Shown here piece after piece: positions 46,435 to 55,965 of a stretch of 64,000 nucleotides of DNA. Origin of the DNA: an uncultured Geobacteraceae bacterium (lineage in GTDB: Bacteria; Desulfobacterota; Desulfuromonadia; Geobacterales; Pseudopelobacteraceae). Position 1 is the first letter of the stretch; the number at the start of each line of letters is the position of its first letter. A program made the position numbers and the translations under genes. Location: positions 1 to 64,000 of the forward strand of contig CAIQWT010000097.1 in assembly GCA_903875605.1 (NCBI GenBank). Direction: 5' to 3'. The notes beneath the pieces were generated by a model. The model was not told the origin of the DNA. It saw nothing but the letters and a program-made list of their open reading frames with translations, and did not search any database.

Positions 46435-46489
46435 AGGGGCGCATCGCCTGCGCCCGTGAATGCTGCAATCCGGTGCGTATGTATGCACC
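46435..46489. repeat. palindromic units between pstA and pstB
   Basis: A unit of the form AGGGGCGCA-TCGCC-TGCGCCCGT (46435-46457) is followed by a second hairpin, GGTGCGTA/TATGCACC (46472-46489). The first resembles the AGGGGC...GCCCCT hairpins between pstC and pstS, suggesting a small dispersed repeat. Confidence 0.5.
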
Positions 46490-46557
46490 CTGATGACAAT
46501 CTCAATAGACCCGATATTGTTCGAAGCCCTTAGAATTGTGCCCTTACAGTAATCCGG

Positions 46558-48153
46558 CTAAAATGTCGAAGTTGTATATTTACTGCGCATCCTGTTGCGC
46601 AGGTAAATTGCCGCACTGCTTGCCAATATAACTATCGCCAGCAGCAGCATTGTAGTGACAAAAACCATCGGCTTGGCGGCCTCTACGTTTGGAGACTGGA
46701 AACCGACATCGTAGATATGGAAGCCCAAGTGCATAAACTTTCGATCCATGTGAAAGAACGGAAAATTAGTATCAAAGGGCAGTGTTGGCGCCAACTTGAC
46801 AACGCCGACAATCATCAGCGGGGCCACTTCACCAGCCGCACGTGCCATGGATAGGATCAGCCCGGTCATAATGCCTGGAGTTGCCATCGGCAGCAGATTT
46901 TTTGTAAGAGTCTGGAATTTGGTTGCGCCAAGTGCCAGTGAGCCCTCGCGGATGCCTTTAGGAATTGAGGCCAGTGATTCCTCTGTGGCAACAATCACTA
47001 CCGGCACGGTCAGAAGTGCCAGGGTCAGACTCGACCAGAGGATACCACCGGTACCAAAAGTCGGTGTTGGCAGACGCTCCGGAAAGAAGAGGCTATCAAT
47101 ACTGCCACCGATTCCATAGACAAAAAAACCGAGGCCGAAGACGCCATAAACGATTGATGGGACACCGGCCAGATTGTTAACTGCGATGCGAACCATACGG
47201 GTCATCAAACCTTCCTTGGCATATTCTCGCAGATAAATCGCAGCTACTACACCGAAAGGAAGAGAAAAAACACTCATCAGTAATACCATCATAACTGTAC
47301 CGAAGATTGCGGGAAAGAGCCCCCCCTCGGTATTTGACTCGCGTGGGTCATCCAGAAGCAGTTCACGGAGTCGTTCAAGGTAGGCAGCGCATTTAGCAAA
47401 GAATGACATGCTGTTGGGTCGCTGCAGGGCAACTATTTCAATCAGCGAAATATCTTTGCTTCCTCCGGCAACATCACTGAACTGAGCCGTAATACGGGCT
47501 ATATCGGCCTGGGCCGCAGTTGACAACTCGTTCAGACGGGTGAATTCCGCCAGATCTTTTTCACGGATGGAAGTCAGTTCACCAATTGCCGCAGCGTTCT
47601 TTTCTTTGCCGGAATATTCGAGCTTCAACAACTTCAGCCTAAGACGTTCGGCGTTATGGTTCAGCTCAGACATCTGCTGTTTGATTTTGCGGCCGCTATC
47701 AAGTTTGACTGACACCAGCTTCATCGCCTGCTGCAGTGCGTCATAAGGTGAGGCAGCAGTCAGCCCCATCCCATCAGCAGTAATCCCTTTCAAAAAGCCA
47801 AAATAGTTGCCATGTTCCCGGCGTTCAAGCAGTACCGCCTCGCCTGGCAGGGCGCGAGAGGCGATTTCTTTTTCGTCTACCCAGCGAAAATCCTGTCCGA
47901 AAACATCACGGTTACCAACTTTCAACTGCAGGCGACGAAGACCGCTGATTGGATTTTTTTCTTCTTGAGTAATCTGGCCGAGTAGAGAGGTGCCATCTTT
48001 CAATTCGAGCTTGACGAGTTCGCGCGGCCAGAAGTAGCCAAGGCCGTTCGTCATTACGACTCCGACAAGTGCAAGACTCATAACAAGTATGATTGCCAGG
48101 GCGGCTCCTGTAGCCAGAACAAAAGGTTCACCTGTTTTCCAGAATAATTTCAT
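46558..48153 (-). CDS. pstA: phosphate ABC transporter permease PstA, extended form
   Basis: Inner-membrane permease, 531 residues, nearly twice the classical length. After TM1 (about 16-38) comes a periplasmic region to about 280 with a long coiled-coil (about 140-225). The permease core follows with TM helices. The EAA-type loop is RAAGEVAPLMIVGV, preceded by SLALGATKFQTLTKNLLPMA. Such enlarged PstA/PstC pairs occur in Geobacter and Pseudomonas relatives. GAGAGG precedes the ATG. Confidence 0.92.
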   Translation of the reverse strand: MKLFWKTGEPFVLATGAALAIILVMSLALVGVVMTNGLGYFWPRELVKLELKDGTSLLGQITQEEKNPISGLRRLQLKVGNRDVFGQDFRWVDEKEIASRALPGEAVLLERREHGNYFGFLKGITADGMGLTAASPYDALQQAMKLVSVKLDSGRKIKQQMSELNHNAERLRLKLLKLEYSGKEKNAAAIGELTSIREKDLAEFTRLNELSTAAQADIARITAQFSDVAGGSKDISLIEIVALQRPNSMSFFAKCAAYLERLRELLLDDPRESNTEGGLFPAIFGTVMMVLLMSVFSLPFGVVAAIYLREYAKEGLMTRMVRIAVNNLAGVPSIVYGVFGLGFFVYGIGGSIDSLFFPERLPTPTFGTGGILWSSLTLALLTVPVVIVATEESLASIPKGIREGSLALGATKFQTLTKNLLPMATPGIMTGLILSMARAAGEVAPLMIVGVVKLAPTLPFDTNFPFFHMDRKFMHLGFHIYDVGFQSPNVEAAKPMVFVTTMLLLAIVILASSAAIYLRNRMRSKYTTSTF

Positions 48154-48203
48154 ATAAACATGCCTCTCGGGTTTTCAAGCACCCCTTCAAGTGAAGGGGG
48201 AAA

Positions 48204-50447
48204 TCAGTATCGGCCGTACTTTTTACGGAACCTCTGGCGCAGCGCTTCGGCAACTGTGTTGATAAGAAAGGTGAAAAGGAACAGCAGCACAGCAGAGAGA
48301 AATAGTACCCGATAGAGTGAGCTGTTAAGGGGTGCTTCCGGAATTTCCACCGCAATGTTGGCTGATAGTGAGCGTAGTCCGTTAAATAGACTCCAACTCA
48401 TAATCGGCGTGTTGCCCGTTGCCATCAGCACTATCATAGTTTCGCCAATGGCGCGTCCAAAACCAATCATGACCGCAGAAAAAACGCCGGGGAGCGCCGA
48501 CGGCAGAACCACCCGCCAGGCTGTCTGCCATCTGCTGGCACCAAGAGCAAGTGAGGCGGCGGTCAGATTGCGCGGCACGTTGGAGATGGCATCTTCAGCG
48601 ATGGTGAAGATAATCGGAATCACGGCAAAGCCAAGCGCAATAGCGATGATAATGCTGTTTCTCTGGTCGTAACGAACACCCAGCGAGCTGTATAGCCACT
48701 GTTTGAAGTCTCCCGAGAACAGGTTTAGTTCCGCCAGGCCACTGAGAAGAAAGGCTGCATAAATCCCCAGAATAACCACCGGAATCATGGCAATGAATTC
48801 ATGCCCGCGTGTCATTTTCTGAAGCATGGAAGCCGTCTTGATTCGCTTCCAGAAGAAGATGGTAAGCAGCAGCATCAACGGCACGATAATGATACTTAAG
48901 AAAATGGTCAGGACACTTTTATCGATTAAAGGAGCCAACCAGAGACCGGCAAGAAAACCGATCACTACCGAAGGAATGGCGGCCATGATCTCTACCACCG
49001 GCTTGACACGCCCCTTCAGTTTTGGCGACATGAACTGGCTGGTGTAAAGAGCAGCCAGCAGTGCCAGCGGTACGGCAAAAAGCATGGCGAAGAACGTCGC
49101 CTTGATAGTGCCGAACACCAACGGCACCAGGCTCATCTTCGGTTCAAAATCGTCGTTGGCTGCCGATGACTGCCAGGCATATTCAGGCCTGTCGTAGCCT
49201 TCGTACCAAACCTTGCCGAACAGGGTACTTAACGAAATTTCGGGATGTGGGATATCGAGCTTCCACACAGTTACAGTGCTGCTGCCCAGAGCCACCAAGG
49301 TGTTTCCCTTGGGAGAAAGAGCAGCTCTAACGGTCCCGGCAGCAGGCGTAATGGTCAGAAGATCTCGTTCCGAAGTCATATGATCAGCGTGAATTTCACT
49401 GGCGTTGAAAGAAACAATCGTCTTGTCCCGCGGTGAAGGAATTATTGCTGTTATTCCTTTTTGATTGGGGCGCAGAGTATGAATACGTGTTAGTCTTCTG
49501 TCCTCACCACTTCCGGCGACCTTGACGGGAAACCAGGTTGTCAAAGAGCCGCCGGCATCGCCGACTGCAACAGAGACATCTCCAAGAACCAATGCAAGAG
49601 ATGTAACAGCTTTGTGCTGATCGGATGTCTCTACACTTTCAAGCAGCCGTACCTGACCGGGTTCTGAAATATCCCAGCGCAGCAGCATGCCATTCTCGGT
49701 ACCGGCGTACAGATAATGTCCTTTTGAATCCACGGCCAGTGCAGTCAGACGACCTGGCAACGGCTCGCTAATATCGGCACTGGTATTGCTTCGTTTTTCA
49801 TTACCGAGTAGATCCTTTTCGACCAGTTGATGGCTTACCCTCAGGCGATCTCCGCTCAAGCGGTCAATCCGCACCACGCCTTTACCTTCAATCGAGCGGA
49901 CAAAAGACTGTACTATGCCGGCAGTTGCAGCAAATGATATGTCATCCTGTGCTACCACATCATGGGTGAGGGATATTTTCCCATCCGCATCTTTGTTAGT
50001 AGCGAGTGCGACTGTAACAGAGCTGACAGCGCCGTTGTCCCAGAGCAGGTTATAGGCCGATTTACCGACGTATTCAGCCGCAACCGCACGAACCGCTCCG
50101 ACTGGAACAGAAGGAGTCTTGATGCTTGATGAAAGGGATCCATCAGCAGCCTTCAAAAAGTGAAAAGTTCCGCTGTCATCAAGCAGGAACAGTGCCTGCT
50201 GATTCTCTTCGGACCCGAGCGTCAGGATCCTGTCAGCAGAGATCGCAGCAGGAATCTTGACCGTAGAGGCAACTTTGGCTGATGCAGGGTAGAAAAGCGG
50301 CAGAGCAACCCGGGAGATCATCACCAGAATCCAGACCACCGAAAATATGACCATTACCCCGCCGACACGAATCAGAAACTCGGCAATACGGTCGTTGCGG
50401 CGGGATTTATCAATACTGTTTTTTGTCATAGGCTGGTTGTGGTTCAT
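48204..50447 (-). CDS. pstC: phosphate ABC transporter permease PstC, extended form
   Basis: Inner-membrane permease of 747 residues. TM1 (about 30-52) is followed by a ~370-residue periplasmic insert with beta-propeller/WD40-like repeats (LTALAVDSKGHYLYAGTENG, AVTSLALVLGDVSVAVGDAG, VRAALSPKGNTLVALGSSTV). The C-terminal permease domain includes LAALYTSQFMSPKLKGRVKP, AAIPSVVIGFLAGLWL, ASLALGASRWQTAWRVVLPS and GRAIGETMIVLMATGN. It pairs with the similarly enlarged PstA. No strong ribosome site; ATG 50429 is an alternative. Confidence 0.92.
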   Translation of the reverse strand: MNHNQPMTKNSIDKSRRNDRIAEFLIRVGGVMVIFSVVWILVMISRVALPLFYPASAKVASTVKIPAAISADRILTLGSEENQQALFLLDDSGTFHFLKAADGSLSSSIKTPSVPVGAVRAVAAEYVGKSAYNLLWDNGAVSSVTVALATNKDADGKISLTHDVVAQDDISFAATAGIVQSFVRSIEGKGVVRIDRLSGDRLRVSHQLVEKDLLGNEKRSNTSADISEPLPGRLTALAVDSKGHYLYAGTENGMLLRWDISEPGQVRLLESVETSDQHKAVTSLALVLGDVSVAVGDAGGSLTTWFPVKVAGSGEDRRLTRIHTLRPNQKGITAIIPSPRDKTIVSFNASEIHADHMTSERDLLTITPAAGTVRAALSPKGNTLVALGSSTVTVWKLDIPHPEISLSTLFGKVWYEGYDRPEYAWQSSAANDDFEPKMSLVPLVFGTIKATFFAMLFAVPLALLAALYTSQFMSPKLKGRVKPVVEIMAAIPSVVIGFLAGLWLAPLIDKSVLTIFLSIIIVPLMLLLTIFFWKRIKTASMLQKMTRGHEFIAMIPVVILGIYAAFLLSGLAELNLFSGDFKQWLYSSLGVRYDQRNSIIIAIALGFAVIPIIFTIAEDAISNVPRNLTAASLALGASRWQTAWRVVLPSALPGVFSAVMIGFGRAIGETMIVLMATGNTPIMSWSLFNGLRSLSANIAVEIPEAPLNSSLYRVLFLSAVLLFLFTFLINTVAEALRQRFRKKYGRY

Positions 50448-50483
50448 CTTGCACCATCAATTGTATGAATATACGTCTCATGT

Positions 50484-50507
50484 AGGGGGCACAACAATTG
50501 TGCCCCT
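50484..50507. repeat. palindromic repeat unit in the pstS-pstC gap
   Basis: AGGGGGCACAA pairs with TTGTGCCCCT around CAA. It is similar in outline to the hairpin at 50552-50582 and to the unit between pstA and pstB, so it is probably a dispersed element used in operon spacers. Confidence 0.5.
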
Positions 50508-50551
50508 GCTGTTATTGTCAAAATACGGAATGCGCTACCCAATTACAAGCT

Positions 50552-50582
50552 ACTCAGGGGCGTATTCAATACGCCCCTGAGT
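50552..50582 (-). terminator. perfect hairpin just after pstS (repeat-like)
   Basis: ACTCAGGGGCGTATT (50552-50566) is perfectly complementary to 50568-50582 with almost no loop. It begins 8 bases after the pstS stop on the minus strand. It may partly terminate transcription after pstS, giving more pstS than permease mRNA, or stabilise the 3' end of pstS mRNA. Confidence 0.6.
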
Positions 50583-50589
50583 CATAATC

Positions 50590-51555
50590 CTATTTCAGTG
50601 CCTTTAGCTGCTCATCAACCAGTTTTGCTGTTAGTGGATCGTAGCCGTCCTTCACTACGATTTCCTGACCTTCTTTGGAGAGTGCGTAACGAAGGAACTC
50701 TTCCACTACTTTCGGCAGTGGCTGGCCAGGTTTTTTTGCAACATAGATGTAAAGCACACGACTCATCGGGTAGGTACCATTCAGTACATTGGCATAAGTT
50801 GCCTCTGCGGCCTTGCCACCCTCTTTGGCAGAGAGAGGAACAGCTCGTACGCCAGAGGTTGCGTAACCTATGCCGGAATAACCGATTGCTCCGATATCCT
50901 TTGCGACACCCTCTACAACCGAGGCGGAACCGGGCTGCTCTTTGACTGTGTTTTTAAAATCTCCCTTACTCAGAGCGTGCTCTTTAAAGTAGCCGTATGT
51001 GCCGGAAGCAGAGTTACGGCCGTAGAGACTGATCGGCATGTCAGCAAGTTTGCCGGTTACTTCAACCTGACCCCAGGTTGTGACATCAGCACCGCCACGT
51101 TTGTGGGTTTTGGAGAAGATGGCATCAACCTTGTCAAGTGACAGGCTCTTGATGTGGTTATCCTTGTTGACAAATACAGCCAGAGAATCAAGTGCTACAC
51201 CGATTTTGGTCGGTTTGAAGCCATGTTTCTTTTCAAACTCTTCGATTTCAGAGCTTTTCATTTCACGTGACATCGGCCCGAGCTGGGCAGTACTGGCAAT
51301 CAAGGCGGGAGGAGCGGTGCTGGAACCTTTCCCTTCAATCTGAATGTTAACGTTAGGATATTTCTTTTTGAATCCTTCTGCCCAGTAGGTCATCAGGTTG
51401 TTGAGGGAGTCGGAACCGATACTGCCAAGGTTACCGGCAACACCGGCGGCAGGGGTGTATTTTTTGATCTTGGCATCTACTGTTACTTTTTCGGCATGAG
51501 CTGCTACTACGGTGACCATCAGCAGAGCTGCGGTCAGGATTGACTTCTTTAACAT
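50590..51555 (-). CDS. pstS: periplasmic phosphate-binding protein
   Basis: High-affinity phosphate receptor for the Pst importer. It has 321 residues with a signal peptide ending AHA. Phosphate-site segments are visible: GSDSLNNLMTYWAEGF, GSSTAPPALIA, GRNSASGTYGYFKEHALSKG and AIGYSGIGYATSG. AGGAGG precedes the ATG, and a Pho box lies 56 bases upstream of the start. It is followed by a hairpin before pstC. Confidence 0.97.
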   Translation of the reverse strand: MLKKSILTAALLMVTVVAAHAEKVTVDAKIKKYTPAAGVAGNLGSIGSDSLNNLMTYWAEGFKKKYPNVNIQIEGKGSSTAPPALIASTAQLGPMSREMKSSEIEEFEKKHGFKPTKIGVALDSLAVFVNKDNHIKSLSLDKVDAIFSKTHKRGGADVTTWGQVEVTGKLADMPISLYGRNSASGTYGYFKEHALSKGDFKNTVKEQPGSASVVEGVAKDIGAIGYSGIGYATSGVRAVPLSAKEGGKAAEATYANVLNGTYPMSRVLYIYVAKKPGQPLPKVVEEFLRYALSKEGQEIVVKDGYDPLTAKLVDEQLKALK

Positions 51556-51610
51556 GGAATATTTCCTCCTGTGGGTTTGTAACTTATCTGTAGCAACTAT
51601 AGCAGATCAT

Positions 51611-51629
51611 TGTTACAGCGATGTTACAG
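51611..51629 (-). promoter_or_regulatory. Pho box upstream of pstS
   Basis: Minus strand CTGTAACA-TCG-CTGTAACA: two identical 8-base units in 11-base phase, as expected for a PhoB dimer on direct repeats. It is 56 bases before the pstS ATG, in the phoR-pstS gap. Confidence 0.88.
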
Positions 51630-51645
51630 AGAGGAAAAAAGTTGG

Positions 51646-53421
51646 TTAAATGTTTGCTCCTGTTGGCACCTTTTTAAGCGTAAATGTAAACACTGAACCT
51701 CTGCCAGGTTCACTTGTTACAGAAACAGCTCCTCCGTGAAGTTGAACAATATGTTTCACAATAGCCAATCCGAGTCCAGTCCCCCCCTGCTCACGGGTTC
51801 TGGCTTCATCAACGCGGTAAAAACGTTCAAATATACGCGGCAGGTCTTTATAAGGGATACCGATACCGGTGTCTGCGATTGAAACTCTGGTGAATGCACC
51901 GTCATCTTCGGTAAACAGGCGGATTGAACCACCGTCCGAGGTGTATTTGATAGCGTTTTCCAACAGATTGACCACAACCTGTTCGAGGCGCCCCTGATCA
52001 GCTGTCACTCGCGACAGTGTGCCGTTATTGGATTCATTAAGTATGGCAATATCTTTTTGTACTGCGCGCTCCTGAAGTAGCATACATGCCTTGGCTATAG
52101 TCCCCGAGACATCAATCGGATTGAGTTCAAGAAGAGCCTCTTTCGACTCCAGACTCGACAGTGTGAGGATATCGTTTATCAGGTTAGTAAGACGCTCTGC
52201 GTGACTGGAGATAATTTCCACGAAGCGAACAGCGCGCACCGGATCGGACTCCAGCGCACCATCGAGCAGCGTTTCGGCATAACCTTTAATGATAGTCACC
52301 GGTGTCCGCAGTTCGTGAGAAACATTAGCCACAAAATCCCTACGCATATTTTCAGCTTTTTTCAGATCACTGATATCATGAAAGACTGCGACTACTCCCT
52401 GCGCGACGCCATCAACCTTCAGTGGAACCCAGTGGGTAAAAAGAGTGCAGTCATCTGGTTTGAGCGAAATTTCCCGCAGCAGTTCATCCACATTCGGCTT
52501 GTCAAGGTCGTTAAAAGCCTCCAGCAGATCGGGGTGGCGTGATATCTCCACCAGCTTTTTACCTTCAACTTCACCGGCTATAGCGAAGAGTCGGCGGAAA
52601 GCGGGGTTAACCAGAGTTATGACGCCATCCAGATCGGTGACCATGACCCCTTCACCCATACTGCGCAGTATGGTATCAAGCCGCTGTTTTTCAGCGGAAA
52701 GCCGCTGCACCTGTTCTTCGATCCGTTCCGACATGTCATTTAGCACCGTACCGAGCAAGCCTATCTCGTCGTTAGATATCACAGCAATTTTTGTTTTACT
52801 TCCACCATACCCGATGCGAGCGGCAGCATCTGCCATATCGCGCAGCGGCCTGGATGTAAGATTGGAAAGAAAGTAACTGAACAGAAGAGCAATGAGTATC
52901 GTTACTACAGTTGCCACGCCAACCATATTGTGCAGGGTGCTCCTGGCGGACGAAAGGTATTCAAGCGGTCTGGCAAGACGCACAATACCGTCCACAGTCC
53001 CGTTTCCGTATGACATGGCCGAATAGAGCATCGGAGTGCGCAAGGTGTCCGAATAACGAAGAGCCGAACCACTGCCGTTTTTAAGAGTCTCCTGCACCTC
53101 AGGTCTTTGCAGATGGTTCTCAACCTGAGCAAGTCGAGCCGGCCCGACATCCGAATCGCCAATCACAGTACCGTTTACAGCTATCAAGGTTACTCTTGAT
53201 CTGGTGGCAATACCTATCGATTCGGCAAGTTGCTGCGGAGATGCAGTCTGTTTGCTGCCAATCAATAGCAAACGGGCCAGTTGCACCTGACTGGTCAGGT
53301 TTACACGGCTCTCCTCAATCAGACCTTTTTGCAGAGAATGATTGAAATAAAGGTAAAAACTTCCCGTGACCAACGTAATCAGAAATATGTAGGAGAGTAT
53401 CAGCTTGGTTCGGAATCCCAT
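51646..53421 (-). CDS. phoR: phosphate regulon sensor histidine kinase
   Basis: Inner-membrane kinase of 591 residues. TM1 is about 7-27, a periplasmic sensor domain about 30-163, TM2 about 168-186, HAMP about 187-240, and a PAS domain about 250-350. HisKA carries His369 in VSHELRTP, and the HATPase has NLLENAIKYTS and GTGLGLAIVKHIV. The large extracytoplasmic domain differs from E. coli PhoR, which has little of one. AGAGG lies before the ATG; the gap to phoB is 3 bases. Confidence 0.93.
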   Translation of the reverse strand: MGFRTKLILSYIFLITLVTGSFYLYFNHSLQKGLIEESRVNLTSQVQLARLLLIGSKQTASPQQLAESIGIATRSRVTLIAVNGTVIGDSDVGPARLAQVENHLQRPEVQETLKNGSGSALRYSDTLRTPMLYSAMSYGNGTVDGIVRLARPLEYLSSARSTLHNMVGVATVVTILIALLFSYFLSNLTSRPLRDMADAAARIGYGGSKTKIAVISNDEIGLLGTVLNDMSERIEEQVQRLSAEKQRLDTILRSMGEGVMVTDLDGVITLVNPAFRRLFAIAGEVEGKKLVEISRHPDLLEAFNDLDKPNVDELLREISLKPDDCTLFTHWVPLKVDGVAQGVVAVFHDISDLKKAENMRRDFVANVSHELRTPVTIIKGYAETLLDGALESDPVRAVRFVEIISSHAERLTNLINDILTLSSLESKEALLELNPIDVSGTIAKACMLLQERAVQKDIAILNESNNGTLSRVTADQGRLEQVVVNLLENAIKYTSDGGSIRLFTEDDGAFTRVSIADTGIGIPYKDLPRIFERFYRVDEARTREQGGTGLGLAIVKHIVQLHGGAVSVTSEPGRGSVFTFTLKKVPTGANI

Positions 53422-53424
53422 GTG

Positions 53425-54108
53425 TCACACCTCTATCTTATAGCCAAAACCACGGACGGTTTTGATGATGTCGCCAGGTGTACCCAGTTTTCCCCGTAGG
53501 CGGGTAACATGAGTATCTACGGTTCTTGTATCACCGGCATTGTTGTAGCTCCAGACATTCTGCAGCAGTTTTTCACGGCTGTGTACAAACCCTTTTTTCT
53601 CCGCCAGATAGAGCAGCAGCTTAAACTCGGTACTGGTGAGCTCAATTTCAAGGCCGGCACTATTAACAGTATGACGCTGCTTATCGATGACAATATCACC
53701 AATGGAAAAAAGTTGCGCGACCGGTATTTGCACCTCATGCTCAAAGCGTCTCATGACAGCCTTGACCCGCAAAGCCATCTCCCTCATGGAAAACGGTTTC
53801 ACTATATAATCGTCAGCACCGACCTCAAATCCTACTACACGATCAATTTCGTCCCCTTTGGCCGTTATCATGATTATCGGAATATCGGCAGTACGCTGAT
53901 CTTTCCGCAGCGCCTTGCAAATCTCTGTTCCCAATAGTCCCGGCAGCATGAGGTCAAGAAGGATCAGATCAGGCAGATCCTCACTGGCCCGCTCAAGGCC
54001 GAGCTTACCATCGTGAATACATGTAGCGGCATACCCTTCCTTTTCAAGGTTGAAAGCCAGTAATTCCGCCAGATCCTTTTCATCTTCAATAATCATAACT
54101 CTCTTCAT
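53425..54108 (-). CDS. phoB: phosphate regulon response regulator
   Basis: OmpR-type transcription factor of 227 residues. The receiver domain has the acidic pocket at E8-D9, phospho-acceptor Asp52 (ILLDLMLPG) and Lys in MITAKGD. The winged-helix DNA-binding domain has LTSTEFKLLLYLAEKKGFVH, RTVDTHVTRLRGKLG and VRGFGYKIEV. ATG 54108 follows GGAG; the in-frame extension to 54162 overlaps the control region. A Pho box 56 bases upstream indicates autoregulation. Confidence 0.96.
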   Translation of the reverse strand: MKRVMIIEDEKDLAELLAFNLEKEGYAATCIHDGKLGLERASEDLPDLILLDLMLPGLLGTEICKALRKDQRTADIPIIMITAKGDEIDRVVGFEVGADDYIVKPFSMREMALRVKAVMRRFEHEVQIPVAQLFSIGDIVIDKQRHTVNSAGLEIELTSTEFKLLLYLAEKKGFVHSREKLLQNVWSYNNAGDTRTVDTHVTRLRGKLGTPGDIIKTVRGFGYKIEV

Positions 54109-54163
54109 GTCACGCTCCTGCTCCAGTTTAGGCGATGTAGCAATAATATATGTAACACACAAT

Positions 54164-54182
54164 TGTTACAGAAATGTTGCAG
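54164..54182 (-). promoter_or_regulatory. Pho box upstream of phoB
   Basis: Minus strand CTGCAACA-TTT-CTGTAACA, two units in 11-base phase, at the same distance (56 bases) from the phoB start as the pstS box is from pstS. It supports PhoB autoregulation of the whole phoB-phoU operon. Confidence 0.85.
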
Positions 54183-54315
54183 ACGTATAAAGATCTTGTA
54201 GAATTTGCATCCAAACAGCAATTCAACAACAAAAATTCACAAAGATTTTAACTTACCTCCACATGATTGTAATATTGATCATATATACTATCAAAAAATA
54301 AAGGAGGAAACGAAG

Positions 54316-54498
54316 ATGAAAATAAGATTAAATGAAGACTATTATTTCTGGTGTTGTGACTGGTGTGATACTGAGAATCGTGTATTCTGGACAAAACTGC
54401 AGGAAGGTACCACCTGCGGAGCCTGTCATAGACCAATGAACCTTCCGGAGATGAATGACGTAATTACAGAAAACCACATCGCAGCGGGGCTGTGTTAA
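54316..54498 (+). CDS. small double-CxxC (zinc-ribbon-like) protein
   Basis: A protein of 60 residues beginning MKIRLNEDYYFWCCDWCDTE. CDWC and CGAC form a pair of CxxC knuckles likely to bind zinc or iron. A strong GGAGG site lies 8 bases before the ATG, supporting translation. It diverges from phoB across the ~200-base Pho-box region. I do not know its function. An in-frame extension to 54205 is rejected because of that site. Confidence 0.65.
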   Translation: MKIRLNEDYYFWCCDWCDTENRVFWTKLQEGTTCGACHRPMNLPEMNDVITENHIAAGLC

Positions 54499-54500
54499 CC

Positions 54501-54704
54501 ATGCGCGGGTGGATAACGACCCTGGCCGGATGGTGTCGCCTGCCGATATTGGGAGGTTTTGCCGAACTGGATACACAAATTGATAAGCTGCGAGCATTGC
54601 GGGACTCCTATCAACTACAGACGGAAAAAGCGTGTTACGTCCCGAACAGTGAGGAAAATAAGGTAATTACAGCCCCTGCCTTAGTGCCGCAGGGCTGTTC
54701 TTAA
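54501..54704 (+). CDS. possible small protein downstream of the zinc-ribbon gene
   Basis: A frame of 67 codons starting 2 bases after the preceding stop. It encodes an amphipathic/hydrophobic N terminus and a short helical part (ELDTQIDKLRALRDSYQLQT). The ribosome site is weak, and translation would rely on coupling. Its 3' end overlaps the convergent corA-like gene by 38 bases, including a hairpin. It resembles nothing I recognise and may not be real. Confidence 0.35.
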   Translation: MRGWITTLAGWCRLPILGGFAELDTQIDKLRALRDSYQLQTEKACYVPNSEENKVITAPALVPQGCS

Positions 54705-55965
54705 GTTTACTTTTCCCAAAATAGCGCAGACATACAAAAGTTATCCAGCCGACAAGCACCATGCCAACGGTAAACAGACTGTATGAAATGGGCCATGGAA
54801 TCCCCTGTGTCATCATAGAGAACTCTGACATACCGCCAACACCGGCCAGGAAGTTTAGCGGCATAAAAATGATACTGATAATAGTTAACTGCTTAATGAC
54901 TTTGTTCTGATTGATGTTAACGAAGCCAACTATCGCATCCATCAGAAAGTTGATCTTGTTAAACAGGAAAGCAGTATGCCCGTCAAGTGATTCTATATCA
55001 CGCAATATTTCACGAACATCCTCGTGTTGCGCTTCCGACAAAAATTTTCCCCGCATCAAAAATGACAGTGCTCTCCGGGTATCACGAACATTACGACGGA
55101 TGCGGCCGTTAAGATCTTCTTCCTCTGCTATGGAGGCAAGAAATCTTGCAGACTCCTCGTCAGTCATGTCGGTACCATAAACCTGTTTCCCTACCGCCTC
55201 CAGCTCCTCATACACATCTTCAAGTGCGCTGGCCGAATATTCAACATCTGCTGCATAAAGATCCAGAAGCACATCTTTAGCCTCGGAGACGTAACCTGAC
55301 TTGGCCCTGGCTCGCAAACGCTGCAGGCGGAATACCGGCAGCTCCCCGTTTCTTACCGAAAACAGAGTCCCCTCATTCAGAATAAATGCAACCATCACAT
55401 TGCGCGATTCGTCTTCCCGGTCGAGGAGAAAATCCGAGTGTAAATGAACCTCTCCATTATCTTCCACATAGAAACGTGCGCTTGTTTCAAGATCAGTCAG
55501 CTCACTCGGGTCAGGCAGTTTTACGCCAAAGATCTCACTTGCCCAGGCCCGCTGTTCATCTTCAGGATTCACCAGATCAACCCAGATTGGTTTGGCTCGC
55601 GCAAGATCATCACGTGTTTCTATGGGAATCTGACGTAAGCGCCCTTCGTATAGGTCAAAAACCCGGATTTTTGTGATCTGAGCCTGAGGAGCAATCTCAA
55701 ACAGCAGCTCAACCCGGACAGAATCTTCCGTTTCCAGAAGAATTTCCTCCTTTTTCCCATCCGGGATAAGAGGCCATATGATCTGACGGTCGTCGCTGGA
55801 AAGACTTTCAAGAATGCGTGCAATCGAACCGGGATCAAGCTGATCGACCATCTTCTGTAATTCCACCCTGTTCTGCTTATGCGCCAGGGTTTCAAGCAAT
55901 TGGTGCCTGGCTATCAGCGCCTTTACCTGGGAGAGCGACCCCTGAATATCTAAGTGGTTATTCAT
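54667..55965 (-). CDS. CorA-family metal transporter with MgtE-N-like extension
   Basis: A protein of 432 residues. The N-terminal ~90 residues ([40 protein letters not shown]) resemble the MgtE intracellular N domain. A CorA cytoplasmic domain and two C-terminal TM helices follow. The pore signature that is usually GMN reads GVGGMSEF here, as seen in a CorA subfamily; this could change selectivity among Mg, Co, Zn or Ni. The CDS start overlaps the end of the chemoreceptor gene by 8 bases, so the two are co-transcribed. Probably a divalent-cation channel in the inner membrane. Confidence 0.88.
   Translation of the reverse strand: MNNHLDIQGSLSQVKALIARHQLLETLAHKQNRVELQKMVDQLDPGSIARILESLSSDDRQIIWPLIPDGKKEEILLETEDSVRVELLFEIAPQAQITKIRVFDLYEGRLRQIPIETRDDLARAKPIWVDLVNPEDEQRAWASEIFGVKLPDPSELTDLETSARFYVEDNGEVHLHSDFLLDREDESRNVMVAFILNEGTLFSVRNGELPVFRLQRLRARAKSGYVSEAKDVLLDLYAADVEYSASALEDVYEELEAVGKQVYGTDMTDEESARFLASIAEEEDLNGRIRRNVRDTRRALSFLMRGKFLSEAQHEDVREILRDIESLDGHTAFLFNKINFLMDAIVGFVNINQNKVIKQLTIISIIFMPLNFLAGVGGMSEFSMMTQGIPWPISYSLFTVGMVLVGWITFVCLRYFGKSKLKNSPAALRQGL
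54669..54698. terminator. hairpin within the overlapping 3' ends
   Basis: ACAGCCCCTGC (54669-54679) pairs with GCAGGGCTGT (54689-54698) with one bulged C. It lies inside the last codons of the corA-like gene and of the opposing small frame, and may terminate transcription from the chemoreceptor-corA side. Confidence 0.45.
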
